DNA of 64,000 nt from Allolobophora icterica (lineage: Eukaryota > Annelida > Clitellata > Crassiclitellata > Lumbricidae), in assembly GCA_963556255.1 (NCBI GenBank), contig OY744611.1, positions 6,834,736 to 6,898,735 of the forward strand, read 5' to 3'. Made by a program: the position numbers and the translations under genes. Below the pieces are notes generated by a model, which saw only the letters and a list, made by a program, of their open reading frames with translations, did not search any database and was not told the DNA's origin. Each line of letters begins with the position of its first letter. Position 1 is the first letter of the stretch. Shown here in pieces: positions 1 to 12,599 of the stretch.

Positions 1-78
1 CGTTCAAACAGAATAGATTTTAATCGCTTGCGGAACAGAGAAGGAAATAGGCTGTCTATAAGCTCAGTTCTGATTTTA

Positions 79-330
79 TGAAGCGTCACCAGCTTAGGCA
101 TAGACAAGTTCTGTCAAGCCTTCTCATATGCCGAGACTGAGAAACTGGTGACGCTTCAAGGGCCAGAGGACCAAAGAAATCAAAGCTTCTGTCCTGAGTT
201 GTGGAGGAACGATCCCGGGAAGACAAGAAGGACACACCGATCGGCTGAATGAAGAGACTTCGCTGAGAGGAACAGACGAGACGCAGATAAGATAGGTCAG
301 TTCCCACCAAACAATTCCGCATGAAAGTTA
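79..330 (-). repeat. LINE 3' fragment with perfect hairpin
   Basis: The minus strand keeps a weak LINE C-terminal pattern (YLRLVCSSQRSLF, SRDRSSTTQDRSFDFFGPLA, like 'R...A.RSF...GP.LWN.LP'). A perfect 14-base inverted repeat TGAAGCGTCACCAG (79-92) and its complement (145-158) frames its end. Confidence 0.4.
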
Positions 331-379
331 AAACCTTAAATTGGAAGCGTTGAAGGGTATCATCAAAAAATTCCCCGCG

Positions 380-1300
380 CTTACGCGCGAAAATTGCTTT
401 AACTGTCTTTGGGCATTCACACTGTTTTCGTCAACTCGATGCAGATAGGTTACCTATACCTGGTCTCAATGTAACCAAGGATATTTTGCTTGGTTTTGAC
501 TTATCAGTGGGAAATTGCAAAGGACAAGGGTGTGACGACGCCTCTGCCATGTGTGGAGGGATAACTGGAATACAGTCGAATTAAGGAGGTTTAAATAAAG
601 GTTTCTGTGTTCACTATACAAATCACTCAATTAATTTAGGCATTCAGGAATCAAAATCTAGAGTTCCAGAATAAAGAGACACGATCAATATAGTCAAAGA
701 TTTAATTAATTTTGTCAGACACTCTCCTAAAAGAATGGAATGCTTTTAAACAATGCATCGTAACCGTTATCTCCAATTTTCTAAAGCGCCACAGTAAAGC
801 CAAGCGCAGAGCACCAGCTTATTCACGAGCGTTGCGTCGTATCCCAGGAGTTGTCCAGAGATCGATGTCCGTTGGTGGTCCGAGTCCGGTTTGCCACAGA
901 GACCAGGCAGAGGCAGAGCAGTTGTCGCGGAGGGTTTCGTTGAGGACGAGAAAGTTTGGAAGGCAGAGGATCAGATGGATTTAGGGTAGAAAATCTTGAG
1001 TTTGAGAGAGAAGCCATTTAGTTGTGAATCATTGTAACATATAAAGATATTATTATAAAACGAAGGAGTTAAGAATTCCTGGACAAGAGAAGCCACGGTA
1101 TTTGTAATTTGACATTAATTTGACATTATAATTATAAAACAAAAGAATTGAGAACTGATTCTGGAGAGAACCATGGTATTTTGTAGCATTGGTCTATATT
1201 CTATAACATTGCAAAAAAAAGGTGAAAAACTTTTTTCGCGCTTCCGCGCGAATATTCCTTTCCTCTCTTTGGGCACTCACACTATTTTGGTCAACTCGGC
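380..1300. repeat. Short local duplication downstream of gene A
   Basis: Bases 375-445 resemble 1238-1300. Both share a GCGCTT-C-GCGCGAA hairpin, 'TCTTTGGGCA', 'TCACACT' and 'GTCAACTCG'. A LINE 3' end lies between them. This suggests a partial duplication of the gene A 3' flank. Confidence 0.4.
715..1017 (-). repeat. LINE family A, 3' end fragment
   Basis: Starts with the family tail (TCGTAACCGTTATCTCCAAT..TCTAAAGCGCCAC) and continues with the same sequence as 54425-54785 and 47430-47690. It is a 5'-truncated copy without coding capacity. Confidence 0.6.
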
Positions 1301-1386
1301 GCCTATGGTCATATGGTGCGGAGTATTCCAGGTATTCCATGTCTAATGTGTGTTTTGCCTGAGGGACTGAATTATCAGTTACTCAG

Positions 1387-1392
1387 TTTATT
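1387..1392 (-). terminator. Poly(A) signal of gene A
   Basis: AATAAA on the minus strand, 48 bases past the TAA of the terminal exon. The paralogous gene has the same hexamer 42 bases past its stop. Confidence 0.55.
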
Positions 1393-1439
1393 ACCATGAT
1401 TACGATTTCTTTACATTACAATGCATACAAGCTTATAAA

Positions 1440-1846
1440 TTATAGTAAAAGCGATGTTATTAATTGAATTGAAAGCAAGTTCTTACCTTTGAAATATGTT
1501 TGTACCTTCTGAAACTCTTCAGTGAATACTGTCAGTTTAGCAATTACTATTTTTTTGTTTGATCCACCCCAAAACAAACTAGCACTGAGGCAAAAATTAA
1601 CGGAACCCTCGAATCGTTTTGTCACCAACTTGTTCATTTGTTCTATTTCTTCGCTGGTCTTGCAGTAGATGTAGAGAACGATGCTTTGGCCTCTCTTAGC
1701 ACCAATTAAATGTGCAACACCTCTAAGTATTCTACTTCTTTGATCACTTGACATGTCGATCAGAATGTTTACTAACATTGCTGTAATTTTATTTTCGTCC
1801 TCGTTGACGTTCCCTCCCAACAGATGAGCATGAAATCTCACAAGAA
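1440..1846 (-). CDS. Gene A terminal exon, TRADD-N-like domain
   Basis: Last coding exon of gene A. The acceptor is a TTTGTAG at 1847-1853 and the frame enters with two bases (phase 1). The stop is TAA at 1440-1442, and an AATAAA lies 48 bases further on. The 135 codons contain the segment IVLYIYCKTSEEIEQMNKLV and later an AKLTVFTEEFQKV stretch. This layout (beta strand, C-K-T-x-E-E-L/I, helix, acidic strand) resembles the TRADD N-terminal-like domain found in many invertebrate NLR and adaptor proteins, which mediates signalling contacts. The paralogous exon at 29617-30029 has the same phase, stop position and poly(A) signal, which argues for selection on a real exon. An AAAG/GTAAGA at 1481-1490 could act as an alternative donor. 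Family assignment is by pattern recognition only; it could be another death-fold-associated domain. Confidence 0.6.
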
Positions 1847-2937
1847 CTACAAATAACCAGAGATGTCTGAGCGTGAATTACAGGCTGATGATCTGTACAA
1901 ATTACATGAGAGCATGATGTTATCAATAAGTTCTGCCTAAATAGGTAACAAAATTTAATATTAATAGAAGGTAGGACTGTTGCAACTTATTGCCTTACAA
2001 ATGCTGGAGCGTCTCTGAGTAGTTTGTTTTTAAAGAGGCGATATGTCAATCAATCATTCAATATATTCATTGCAACCAACAGCAAATTCATAGTAATTTC
2101 ATAGAGGTAAATGTTATTGTCTGCAAAGGTGGCCCAAAAGGAATCAAGATCCAGCTTAAAAGAGGAGGGACACCTGGTTAGCTAAAGTCATAGTATAGTA
2201 GGGCAATTATTGATGACTGATAGTGCACCTCATGTCAGGGTAGATTGTTTAGGTTATAATTCAAATTATAACATTTGTGTTAGACCGAGATGAGGCTTAT
2301 CCTTAGTTGTGATTAACATTTTTAACTAAAAAAACGCATAGGACGTGTGCTTGCATATGCATCAATTTTATAGAATCGATGTAATAAGATATTAGAGTGC
2401 TTATGTCTTAATGAGGAAAGCCCATAGTCTAGTTTGAACTCGAGGAAATTTACGGAGTTACGGATTTCCCCTTTTCCATATCCCCTTTTCTATTATCAGG
2501 ACTCAATACTTAATCAGGTATATTAGTGCGGGCTTTGGCGGAGCGCTAAATAGTAGAATTCCTCTTATTTTGGGCGTGTATCTGCGATCACAGAGTGAAG
2601 TAACCACTAAATAACGGGGGAAGTAAATTTCGCTTGAAGCGATATTACAAGTCCCCTATCTGAGATATTTTTTATTTGTTTTTTTTCTTCAGTAAATTGA
2701 ATTCGGCAAAGATTGGGCTGGTCTGAGCATCTCTAGGACCCCTGGACTTACACGTATTTCGTATTGCAGTATTTCTAATTTATGGAGTCTAGTTTCGTAG
2801 TTTGACGCCCAGATTAGATCACAGTAACTTAAATAAGAAGAGACTGAAGACTATTTAAACTGTAGCCTGATGGTTTTACGGAGTAGACGGGAGATTCTAG
2901 TTATCATACCAATGTTTTTAACAACTCTTAACGAGAT
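1847..2937. other. Gene A intron, no feature recognised
   Basis: About 1.1 kb inside the intron between the CARD and TRADD-N exons. The first 170 bases match gene B; the rest shows no coding pattern, repeat array or element ends. Confidence 0.4.
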
Positions 2938-3274
2938 AGGGTGACCACACGTCCGGGATTGTCCGGGACAGTCCCGGAATTTGAAAAAATGTCCCGCGTC
3001 CCGGACACGTCCTTTCCGGGACAATGAATCGTCCCGGAATGAATTTTTCTATTATCACATACGCAGAATTTGCTATTTTAATTTTCCAATAATTAGTAAA
3101 AACAGAAAAAAACAACATCAGGAAATACGCAGCGCCGCACAAAACTTACAAGAGTAGGCCTATGGCTAACTATGGGTCTACATTCTGCAATAGAGGCTGA
3201 TATGGGCACCTGTAGGGGACCAATTCTAAAATGCAGGAACTGGCAATTTACCAAATCTTTTGACGATAGTCGCA

Positions 3275-3484
3275 TTCATCATGAGCATTACTGCTTCAAA
3301 TGCTGCATTCGGGTCCGATACAAGAAACAGATGTTTAACTGAGCTCATTAAAGCAGAACTTCAGCTGAAGATGAACTTCGATATGGATTGCCAAACTCTT
3401 CATATTAAATTTGTCAAAGGCAACAAAGAGTTCTTGCGTTGTGTAGGAAATGACAAAAAAATACGTTTCGACACTAGACTATAA
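3275..3484 (+). pseudogene. hAT transposase C-terminal remnant
   Basis: An open stretch reading FIMSITASNAAFGS then RNRCLTELIKAELQLKMNFD and CQTLHIKFVKGNKEFLR. 'I..SNA..(ER.FS)..RNR...ELIKA.L..K.NF...C' is the hAT C-terminal dimerisation region, but the expected 'ER.FS' core is missing. It sits near the left end of the element although its strand would predict the right end, suggesting rearrangement. Confidence 0.5.
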
Positions 3485-3767
3485 TGCTTAGATTACGTAT
3501 GTTTACCTTTCTGCTTATCACCAAGAGATGTCAATGTAGTCTCTGTCAAGTCTACTGAACATTTCATTTTTCATAAATCGTACTATGCCAAAAATAACAG
3601 TAATGTACAAAAATTGAGACCAATACCAGACACTTTATCAAGTCTTTACTATTTATGCTTGAATCTTTCTTAACTTCAAGCAATTTTGATATTAGAGTTT
3701 GAGCAATAGGCCTAAATTGACCAATTTGTGTTTTTTTGCTCGTTTTCTCTCGAATTAAATCAATTAG

Positions 3768-4775
3768 AATTTTTGTAATTGTAATTGTAACCGAAAACTT
3801 ATATAGCGCCACTCAAATCAGCGGCGCTTTCAACCCGCATCAATGCAGGCACCGGCAAAAAGGAAAGTTTTCAGGCGTCTACGGAACTGGAGAGGAGAGA
3901 GGGCAAGAAGCTCTTGGCGGAGAAACAAGGGGCGACAGTTCCAAGCAGAGGGGCCAACATAGGCGAAACTTCTGGATTGTGCCGTGGAAGATCGCATGCG
4001 AGGGACAACCATAAGGCCGCGAGCCGAAGATCGCAAGGAAGCCCTCGCAGGCAAGGAAGAAACTGGGTTGCAAAAATTCATTAGGTAAGGCAGTTGCGCA
4101 TGAGAGTGATGGTTTTAAACTGAATTCGCTGTTGAGCAGGGAGCCAGTGGAGGGAATCAAGGATAAGGGCAGAAATGTGGGCAAACTTAGGAATGTCACC
4201 TATAAGCCGAGCAGCAGCATTAAGGATAGTCTGGAGTTTGTGCATATTGGAGGAGGAAAGGCCAATGTACACAGCATTGCCAAAGTCTACCCTAGTGCAG
4301 ATCAGAGCATGGACCAGTGTAGTAACAGCATGAAATGAAGGAGACTTGCGGATGGATCGGAGCTGGCGTAGATGATAAAAGCAAGATCTGGATACAAGGT
4401 TAACTTGATCAGTAAAGGAGAGGGTAGGGTCAAGGACAATCCCCAAGTCACGAACAGAACAGGAGAATTGAATGAGGGGAAACCTAAGATGTAGAGATTC
4501 AAAATCAATCTTGCTGAGTTGGAGGCGACCACCGAGCCAGATAAACTGAGTCTTGTCGGGGTTCAGCCGCAAGCGATTAGAGGAAAGCCAAGAATCCAGA
4601 GCAGAGGCTGCTGCTAAGATGCGTTCGACCATTTGGACAGCAGAAGAGGCTGGACCATGAATTAGAGACTGGGTGTCATCAGCATACCGATGAGACGAAA
4701 CCCCATACTGCTGGAAAATACCCCAAGGTCCGAAGTATATAGGATATAGAATATAAGTATATAGGATATAGAATG
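3768..4775 (-). mobile_element. LINE family B (CR1/L2-like), truncated
   Basis: Minus-strand reverse transcriptase C-terminal part: LDSWLSSNRLRLNPDKTQFI, then FSCSVRDLGIVLD, LTQ-type helices, LNAAARLIGDIPKFAHIS and LHWLPAQQRIQFKTI. This is the standard thumb and post-RT pattern of CR1/L2-type LINEs. The 3' end carries the tail (TTACAAT)n near 3775-3795 and 'TATATAGCGCCACTCAAATC'. Inserted inside the hAT element; the 5' part with endonuclease and most RT is lost. Confidence 0.8.
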
Positions 4776-5109
4776 CTTCATTTTGGTCTAAATTCTTACA
4801 TTGTGTATGTCTAGCGCTGCTCTCAATGAGCCCAGCTCATAATTGAATTTGACTTATTATTATAATATTATAGCAGATATTTACATAAAGCCCAGTGCGT
4901 CTGATTTGAAAATAGTAGGTGGGTCGAAAATCGATCGCGCTGGATCGAGTTGGCGAGCGATGCGCGGTCGACCTCGTGAGCTTTTGTGTACAGCGTATTT
5001 TGTGTATCGTATTCGTAATTTTTTGTATAGCTGCATTGTGGAATCAAGAGGTCCTTCATTTACTGCAGAGCACAGTGTTTATCAACATGACTGCTTTGAG
5101 ACCGAGTAC

Positions 5110-5370
5110 ACGCCGGTATAAGCGTGTGCCCCATGGGTGAAGAAACTGAAGGACGGACGATCAACGGTATCGACGCAGAGAGATGGTGTCTCCCTATAAA
5201 AACACCAGGAGGAAGGCAACGGGAAACCACCTCCCTATCTCATCCCGAGTAAAATGAAAAATGACGACAATAAGCAGTTCAGTAGGGCTATCTCAATTCA
5301 TTTCCGTTATCTCAGTAGGTCTCTTGAAGAGGCGCTATATAAATTCTCAGAATTAATGAATGAATGAACA
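5110..5370 (+). repeat. LINE/SINE-type fragment with AATG tail
   Basis: Contains GGAAGGCAACGGGAAACCAC, also present at 51081-51102, and ends in GAGGCGCTATATAAAT followed by (AATG)n, a LINE-type 3' end. No coding frame. Confidence 0.4.
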
Positions 5371-5374
5371 TTCA

Positions 5375-5581
5375 CTAGAGACGTATTGACGTATGATGAC
5401 GTGTGACGGTTGATTTCACAACGTTGGTTGAGCCTTCGGCATACGTTGAACACTCATTTTTAGCTTGACCTTTCAGCCGGCAATCCAGTAGAATTTTATC
5501 GGCGTACTTTCTGCAGGACTTGCAGTAAAATTTGTTCACAGTCCGACGGTTCTCTATTTCGACTACACGACATCGAGCCAT
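5375..5581 (-). pseudogene. Small Cys-rich frame, possible transposase N-terminus
   Basis: 68 codons starting MARCRVVEIENRRTVNKFYC, with KFYCKSCRKYA and KSTVTRHHTS further on. C-x2-C followed by H-H spaced as in zinc fingers at transposase N-termini. No family was recognised with confidence. Confidence 0.25.
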
Positions 5582-6294
5582 AATTTACATGACAGATACG
5601 TGCTCAACTGTACATTACTATTCGACTTGGTCCCCTTCGCCGCCATTGTTGTTTAAAATTATTTCCTAAATTGGTGATGTTACGGATGATGTCACGCGGC
5701 GTGAGGGGTCGGCTGTGTTGTTATGACCAATCATAATACACGAAATTAGAGTGATTAGTCAGCTGTAGTTATTACAGATCACGGCACGCATTCACCGCTG
5801 CCGCAAGTAAGTAAATTAAAATAATCTCAATTAGGTAACTAAAATATTGGTCTGGCTCCAGGTTCGTCTATCGTTTTGGAGTCTAACTCAAACTCAACGA
5901 GCGACGAGCGACTGTCACCGACGGTGAGGAGCCTTCGGCTAGGCGACCGGTACCTTTGCTTGGCGAGCGACCAAGGAGAGCCATCGAGCGCTCACCTTAA
6001 ATCAAACGCTCTGATAAAGCCTATACAAATATACGCTCAGGAACGGCGTTCCGGCACCTTTTTCCAGTTTAAAAAAAAATTTAATTATTTTAAGAGAAGA
6101 ATAATCTAGTTGTTTTAATTTAATTGACGTCAAAAAATTCTTTGGAGGGTCTTACCGAAACCCCTCCGTAAACCCCAGCCCCGTTTTTTCGCCCTCAATT
6201 TAGCGCTTTCATAATTGTTCAGTTTTTCATATCTGTGGTGTCCCGGAATGGCAGAAAAAAAATGTGGTCACCCTATCGAGAGACGTAGTTGATA

Positions 6295-7265
<971 letters not shown>

Positions 7266-8254
7266 TCATTTAGACTGTATTATAGAGGACAAACGTATTA
7301 TGTCCAACTTTTGGACAAATCAATGTTAGTAGCTATTCTAATAGGCAATGGTATAAGGCTTCAGAGCACAGTTGTTTTATCTTCTGCTAAAGGCTTGTTT
7401 CTGGGATATTATACAAACTACAAATGTTGTATGTCCTCTTCTGACGAATCCACAGAGCACAAACGTATAGTGTAGTGGTATATGTAGTGATTAAATTCTA
7501 TGGCGCCAGATTATCATTGGAAGGCATGCACTCAATGACACGGCTAATTGGTACCACACAGACTGACAAACAGACGCACAGATTCCAGACCACGAAGGCG
7601 CCGATTAGTCTGAAGAGCGAACCCACTGACCAACTAACCAGATGCCACGTGTACAGGGATATACAGACAGACGAAGACGAATACGGACACAGACAGAGAG
7701 AGGGATGAACATACACAGCTACATGTATGCGAGTAGCCCAACCGACTGATTTGACAGTATAAATAGAGACCGAACTTAATGTAGAGAGAGTTATCACGAC
7801 TTATAGTAGAAGGTTGTCGTCGTAATTGTAAAACGTCTATAAACTCATGAACTGCTGCTGAGCGTCGTTTTATTCTTTCTTCGGGCAATCAGCCTGGGGC
7901 CGAGTTGGTAACCGAGCACGAGATGTGCTCCGCACGGTCGTCCTAGAGACGCGCCGACAACGTACAGACACGAGCACCAACTACCTTACGCTACATGCTG
8001 TCCCAATACAGTAGTATGTGGACATACATTTTGTGCTCGGAGAATTGCGGCCCACCAGTTATTATTTACGTTTATTCTATGCAAGATGGCGTCGAGCCAG
8101 TCAGCATCATGTAATTTTTACATCATGATCGGCATGCTTAGCGTTTGCGCTTTCATAATTTAATATTGTCATGCAACGTGTATGTTTGAGCGTTATGTTG
8201 ACTTTCATGTAATTTCTTCTTTTTCTTAGGGCTCGCTTTTGGAATAATATTCTT
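7266..8254. other. Intron, no clear feature
   Basis: Contains a CAGACAGACGAA-like low-complexity patch (7555-7700) and otherwise unremarkable DNA without coding pattern. Confidence 0.35.
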
Positions 8255-9545
8255 TTTTTGGTTCTTTTCAATCTTGTACCACTCCTTTAAGTCATCTCAT
8301 AAAATCCGCTCTGTCGACCACCATCTCTATGCAGATGACACCCAACTCTTCATATCCTTCTCCCCGGGCTCTTTTTCCACCGCCATCACACAACTACTCA
8401 ACGTGGTTAACCTTATTTCACAGTGGATGTCATCCAATCTCCTCTGCCTTAACGATTACAAAACTGAATTCATCATCCTAGGCCTTCCTGATCAATTCAA
8501 GAAAATCCCTGATCCTTCCATAAACCTTTCGACTAACTCATCGTCTCTCACCTTCACCTCTGACTCCTCTGTTCGCAATCTTGGTGTTATTTTTGATCCA
8601 CACCTCTACTTCTCTAACCACATCACCAACCTCTAGCGCTCCTGCTTCATGGACTATGTGACATTCGTGACCTCCAACGCATACGATCCATGCTCGACCT
8701 CAAAACTGCCTTCACCATTGCAACCTCCATTGTTCATTCAAAGCTTGATAACTGCAATTCTCTTTTCCTCAGCCTTGAATCCACTCAAATCAAGTGTCTA
8801 CAGTTTATCCAAAACTCACTAGCCAGAGCTGTCACTAGAACGCCCAAACATCGTCATATCACTCCCATCCTCAAATCACTCCATTGGTTAAAAATCCCAG
8901 AGCGAATCCACTACAAAGTCCTATCACTAACCTACAACTCCCTACAATATTCCCAGCCCAAGTACCTTCGTGATCTCTTCACCATTAAGACTACTCGCTT
9001 CAGCCGTTCACCGTCCTATCTCAGTCTTTCTCCACCTCAGTCACTACTCACCTCAAGTTCTCCAACCGAGCCATATCCATCACAGCACTACGCCTCTGAA
9101 ATGATCTCCCTCCCCCTGAATTCCGCAGTTTCTCAGCTTCTCCATCATCATTGCAACCCGTCCTTCATCCTCATCCTCATGTTCCTCTATCTATCAACCC
9201 CCCTGGCTATCCACTCAAAACTGAAGTCTCACCTCTTCAAATACTCCAACCCTGACTCATCTGAACCTCTGCTTTCCAATTATTCTCGCCGTAAACGATA
9301 CCCGCCTTGACAGCCGCTCTGCCTCTCCTGATCTGGTACCTTGGAAATCGGACTTGGACCTGTTTTGGACTACTCTCTGGAAACCCCTCTGATTTGGTTT
9401 GGCCTTCTGGAAACCGAACTTCTACCTCTTTTGGATTATTCTCTGGAACCTCCTCTGATCTGACGGAGCGCTCGTGAATAGGCTGGTTCCCTGCGCTTGG
9501 CCTTCGAGTGGCGCTTTAGAAGTTTGGAGATTACGATTGTCATAT
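8255..9545 (+). mobile_element. LINE family A (CR1/L2-like), 5'-truncated
   Basis: Begins within RT: HHLYADDTQLFISFSPGS (catalytic YADD), ISQWMSSNLLCLNDYKTEF, then SSVRNLGVIFDPHL; after a frameshift, LDLKTAFTIATSIVHSKLDN and LHWLKIPERIHYKVLSL. The 3' UTR ends GTGGCGCTTTAGAAGTTTGG and AGATTACGATTGT. A stop after 8636 and a later frame change mean it is dead. Copies or fragments of this family occur at 715, 11800, 14963, 20840, 27832, 39405, 47428 and 54425. Confidence 0.82.
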
Positions 9546-10616
9546 TAAGGAGTGCACACTAAATAACAGTCATGGTTGCTGAAATATTTAAAGATAAGAT
9601 CAGTCGCGGTTATCGGGTGTTGACCACATCACTTGCAAAAACATCATCAGCAATGGCGTGCCCTACTCTCGCCGACGGTCTCAATCTCGGACTCAATTTC
9701 GGACAGTGTGAATACTACAATGTAAACTTAAGTAAAGCATAATATTGACGATACTATATCATTATTGTCGTTCAGGTAATTCCGTTTTAGAAAAACAGCG
9801 AGTAACACTGACTGAGATAGTCGCTCAAAATTCCTTATTCGGCAATTATTTTACGAGATGGTATGTCGTTAGATTTATCAGAGGCTTAACACGATGGCGG
9901 ATTGGTTGGATGCTTGCAAGTTTATGTTCGAGCTTTTCCAGAATACTTAATGTTTAGCTGTGTGGGGGCCGTTACATCCCGTAAGTAAACGTTAGCGCAT
10001 AGTTTGCTTAATACCATCGATGAGTATTTTCTCATCTTTATCATTCTGATCTCTCTGTTGTTTTGTCCCAAAATGAGAAGAATTTATTGATGCTCTATTA
10101 TCTAAATTACTAGTATTGTTTGCATTATTAAAACAGGATTCGTACAAGTACAGACTGTGGTTGTAAAACAATACACAAAAGAAGGAAAACAGCACAGCAG
10201 CATAACACTGGTATAAATATTTAGGCAGAGAAAGGACAGGAAGCATAATGCAATAGCCACGTTTCTATAATCGCAAAACAATACTTATTGTCTGATTTGA
10301 ACATACACTGAGTTGCGGAAATACCCAATATATGGGATTCCTGAGCCAGATGCATCTGAAAGAACTGCTGAGGAATAGTAGACTTTCTTCCTAACATTCA
10401 CCAATGCAAGACTTTTTGCCAGAGAATCAACAGTTTTATTACCATTGACTGTGCATTTGTTTATTTGTTTAACATCTGTCTTTTAGTTGAAATCCGTTTG
10501 AAGTAACTCATGAGGAATATTAGAATAATGAACAGAGCAGAATATACATTTGATAAATCAGTTATATAATTATAGTACAAACAGGAGGAGCCCGAGGTTT
10601 GAGCCTTGGGGGCATA
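9546..10616. other. Intron, nothing recognised
   Basis: Non-coding DNA with no element ends, tandem repeat or coding pattern that could be supported. Confidence 0.3.
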
Positions 10617-11492
10617 GTGCGACCGTACGTTACCTACCGGAATAACGTACGCGTACTGTACGTACGTCATCGAAAAAAATAACGAACGCGTACCGTACGC
10701 GCACGTTAAAAATGCCACAAATTTATCTGATCATTCACAAAGAACCTCAATATAACTATAGTCTTATACGGTACGCGTACCGTACGCGTACGTCAAAAAT
10801 GATCAGCTTAGCTCAGGGGTGGGCAAACTTTTTGCACACTGGGCCACATTAGGCGCCAAAAAAATTCGGAGGGCCGGGTAACAAATTTGTAATTTTTAAT
10901 AACGACTAACATGAAATGAAGTTATTATATTAAATATACTTTGGCTGCTACTAGTGAGATGTATGCAACTGTGAGCATGAATTTACAAGTTTACCACAAT
11001 CCGGAGTGATTGCACAGTTGCACTGGCTGCAATTCGCAGTTTGAGTTCAAGTTTAGATCAGTCAAATTAAGTCTGTACTTGGATTTGTTTATCTTCATAG
11101 TTGACAATCTTTGTTCAGAAAAATGTAATTTGATGCGAATAACACAAACATTTTTAAAGCAGAAGTTTGTAGATTTGAGAATTTTTCCATTCTGAATGAA
11201 GAAAAGAATGTTATCAGGTCTGATCATTTGAGCAGGATTTTGAGAACAATGTCACATTGTGGGTCGGTTATCTCCAGCTGAAGTTCCGTAAGAACTAATT
11301 GTCGTGTCAAATGTGGACGGTATAGTATTATTATTACTATTATTAAATATTATTAATTAAATTTGTAACGCACGCATGGTCACACCGAAATGTGAATCTG
11401 AGGCGCGGATAGCCAGGAGACGGTGCAGTTAGTGTTTGAAAGCCAAGGAGAAATAGTGAGTTTTGAGCCTCTTTTTGAAGGTTGAAAGTGAA

Positions 11493-11702
11493 TTATATAG
11501 TAAGCAAAGCAAATTCAGTCTCAATCGATTTTAAATCCGCAAAGCATCCGGAGAACTCTTCTTTCAAATTTGACAGCTGAAGACTATTTTTCTGTAGACT
11601 CTGCTGTGACAGTTTGCAATGGAGGTGTATACGAAAGTTTCCGTAGTTTTGTTCTTTCATCTGCTTTGAAAGCAACATTAGCCTTACTTGAAAAGATTTC
11701 AC
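11493..11702 (-). pseudogene. hAT transposase fragment (ZBED5/GTF2IRD2-like)
   Basis: Minus-strand frame with FQVRLMLLSKQMKEQNYGNF, LQLSNLKEEFSGCFADLKS and IETEFALLTI. 'L..F...L..GN..HF' followed by 'F..RF.DF..IE.EF.L...PF' is the middle segment of hAT transposases related to ZBED5, SCAND3 and GTF2IRD2. No catalytic region is left. Confidence 0.6.
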
Positions 11703-11799
11703 TTCTGCGAACAGATCATGTGCAGAAAACTTCTGGGGAGAAAGCGTGACATATCGGCAGAGTTAATACATAGAGTTATCTTAAAAACGATACCTGAAT

Positions 11800-12020
11800 A
11801 GTAAGTAATCGCAAATGCAATCTCGCAATTTCTACAGCGCCCGTAAAAGTCGCGGGAACCAGCTTATTCACAGGCGCTCAATAAAATCACAATCTGTAGG
11901 CGGGGTTGTGGGTGAAATCGGTTCCAGATCAATATCCAAGGGGGTCAATCAGGCAGACAGTCAGACGGCTAAAGAGGGTGGTGAGAAAGAGAACAGCGCC
12001 ACGTAAGTAACACGAAGAAA
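11800..12020 (-). repeat. LINE family A 3' fragment inside hAT
   Basis: Starts AGTAAGTAATCGCAAATGC..CTACAGCGCCCGTAAAAGTC and ACCAGCTTATTCACAGGCGC, the family A 3' end. It interrupts the hAT element at 10814-12136. Confidence 0.45.
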
Positions 12021-12599
12021 ACTTCTCGCGGTCTGAATTTTTGTTTTTTGTTAAATTTTCTGAAGAATTGTGCGGGCCGGATAAAAAGTGTTGGCGGGCC
12101 GGATCCGGCCCGCGGGCCGTAGTTTGCCCACCCCTGGCTTAGCTCTACAATATTAGTCTCCCCGTACGCAGGCCTAGCTATTTACGAACGGTACCGAAAT
12201 TTTGTAGTACCGATAAAATTACCACTGGCACTGACCATCCTATAAAGTGTGCCATAAAATCTTAATATTCTTCACACTAGGGGGGCCTATACATTAGACA
12301 GAATATTAGCAATTTGGAATTTAAAAGTTTTAAAGTACAGATCATTGAACAGCCACAGATGACTGATGTAATGGTTTCTTGTGCATAATGTTATGCCATT
12401 TATTTTCGTCATGAACTTATGTGAACGTACGGTAACGTACGGCATAATAACGTACGCGTACCGTACGTACGTTATAGAAAAAATAACGTACGTACCGTAC
12501 GTACGGTCGCACCTTGCTTGTAAGACGGCATGGCAAATGTACCCGATTTCAGATAACGCTCCATTACACATGACTCTTTGTGCAAGGTTTTCAAAATAG

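Larger units (their letters stand above)
2938..6274. mobile_element. hAT transposon remnant with nested insertions
   Basis: Terminal inverted repeat AGGGTGACCACA at both ends (2938-2949; complement 6263-6274). The flanking 8 bases match at six of eight positions (AACGAGAT and ATCGAGAG), the target duplication length of hAT elements. Inside are a hAT C-terminal fragment, a family B LINE (3768-4775), a LINE/SINE piece (5110-5370) and a small zinc-finger-like frame (5375-5581). Subterminal GTCCCGG-rich motifs occur at 2950-3045 and again near 6240. The fragments are not in a sensible order for one transposase, so it is rearranged and inactive. Confidence 0.6.
10814..12136. mobile_element. hAT element with perfect 8-bp target duplication
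   Basis: Termini CAGGGGTGGGCAAACT (10814) and complement (12121-12136), flanked on both sides by GCTTAGCT (10806-10813 and 12137-12144). Subterminal GGGCCGGGTAAC and GGCGGGCCGGATCCGG follow the Charlie-like hAT style. The 1.3-kb element keeps only part of its transposase and a LINE fragment (11800-12020). Confidence 0.85.
10617..12512. mobile_element. Fold-back element 4, GTACG-type arms
   Basis: The left arm (10617-10800) and right arm (12417-12512) are inverted copies built from GTACG/CGTAC motifs. Outer ends are GTGCGACCGTACGT and its complement. No convincing target duplication was found. The body holds a hAT element with its own perfect duplication, so the fold-back is older. Confidence 0.6.
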
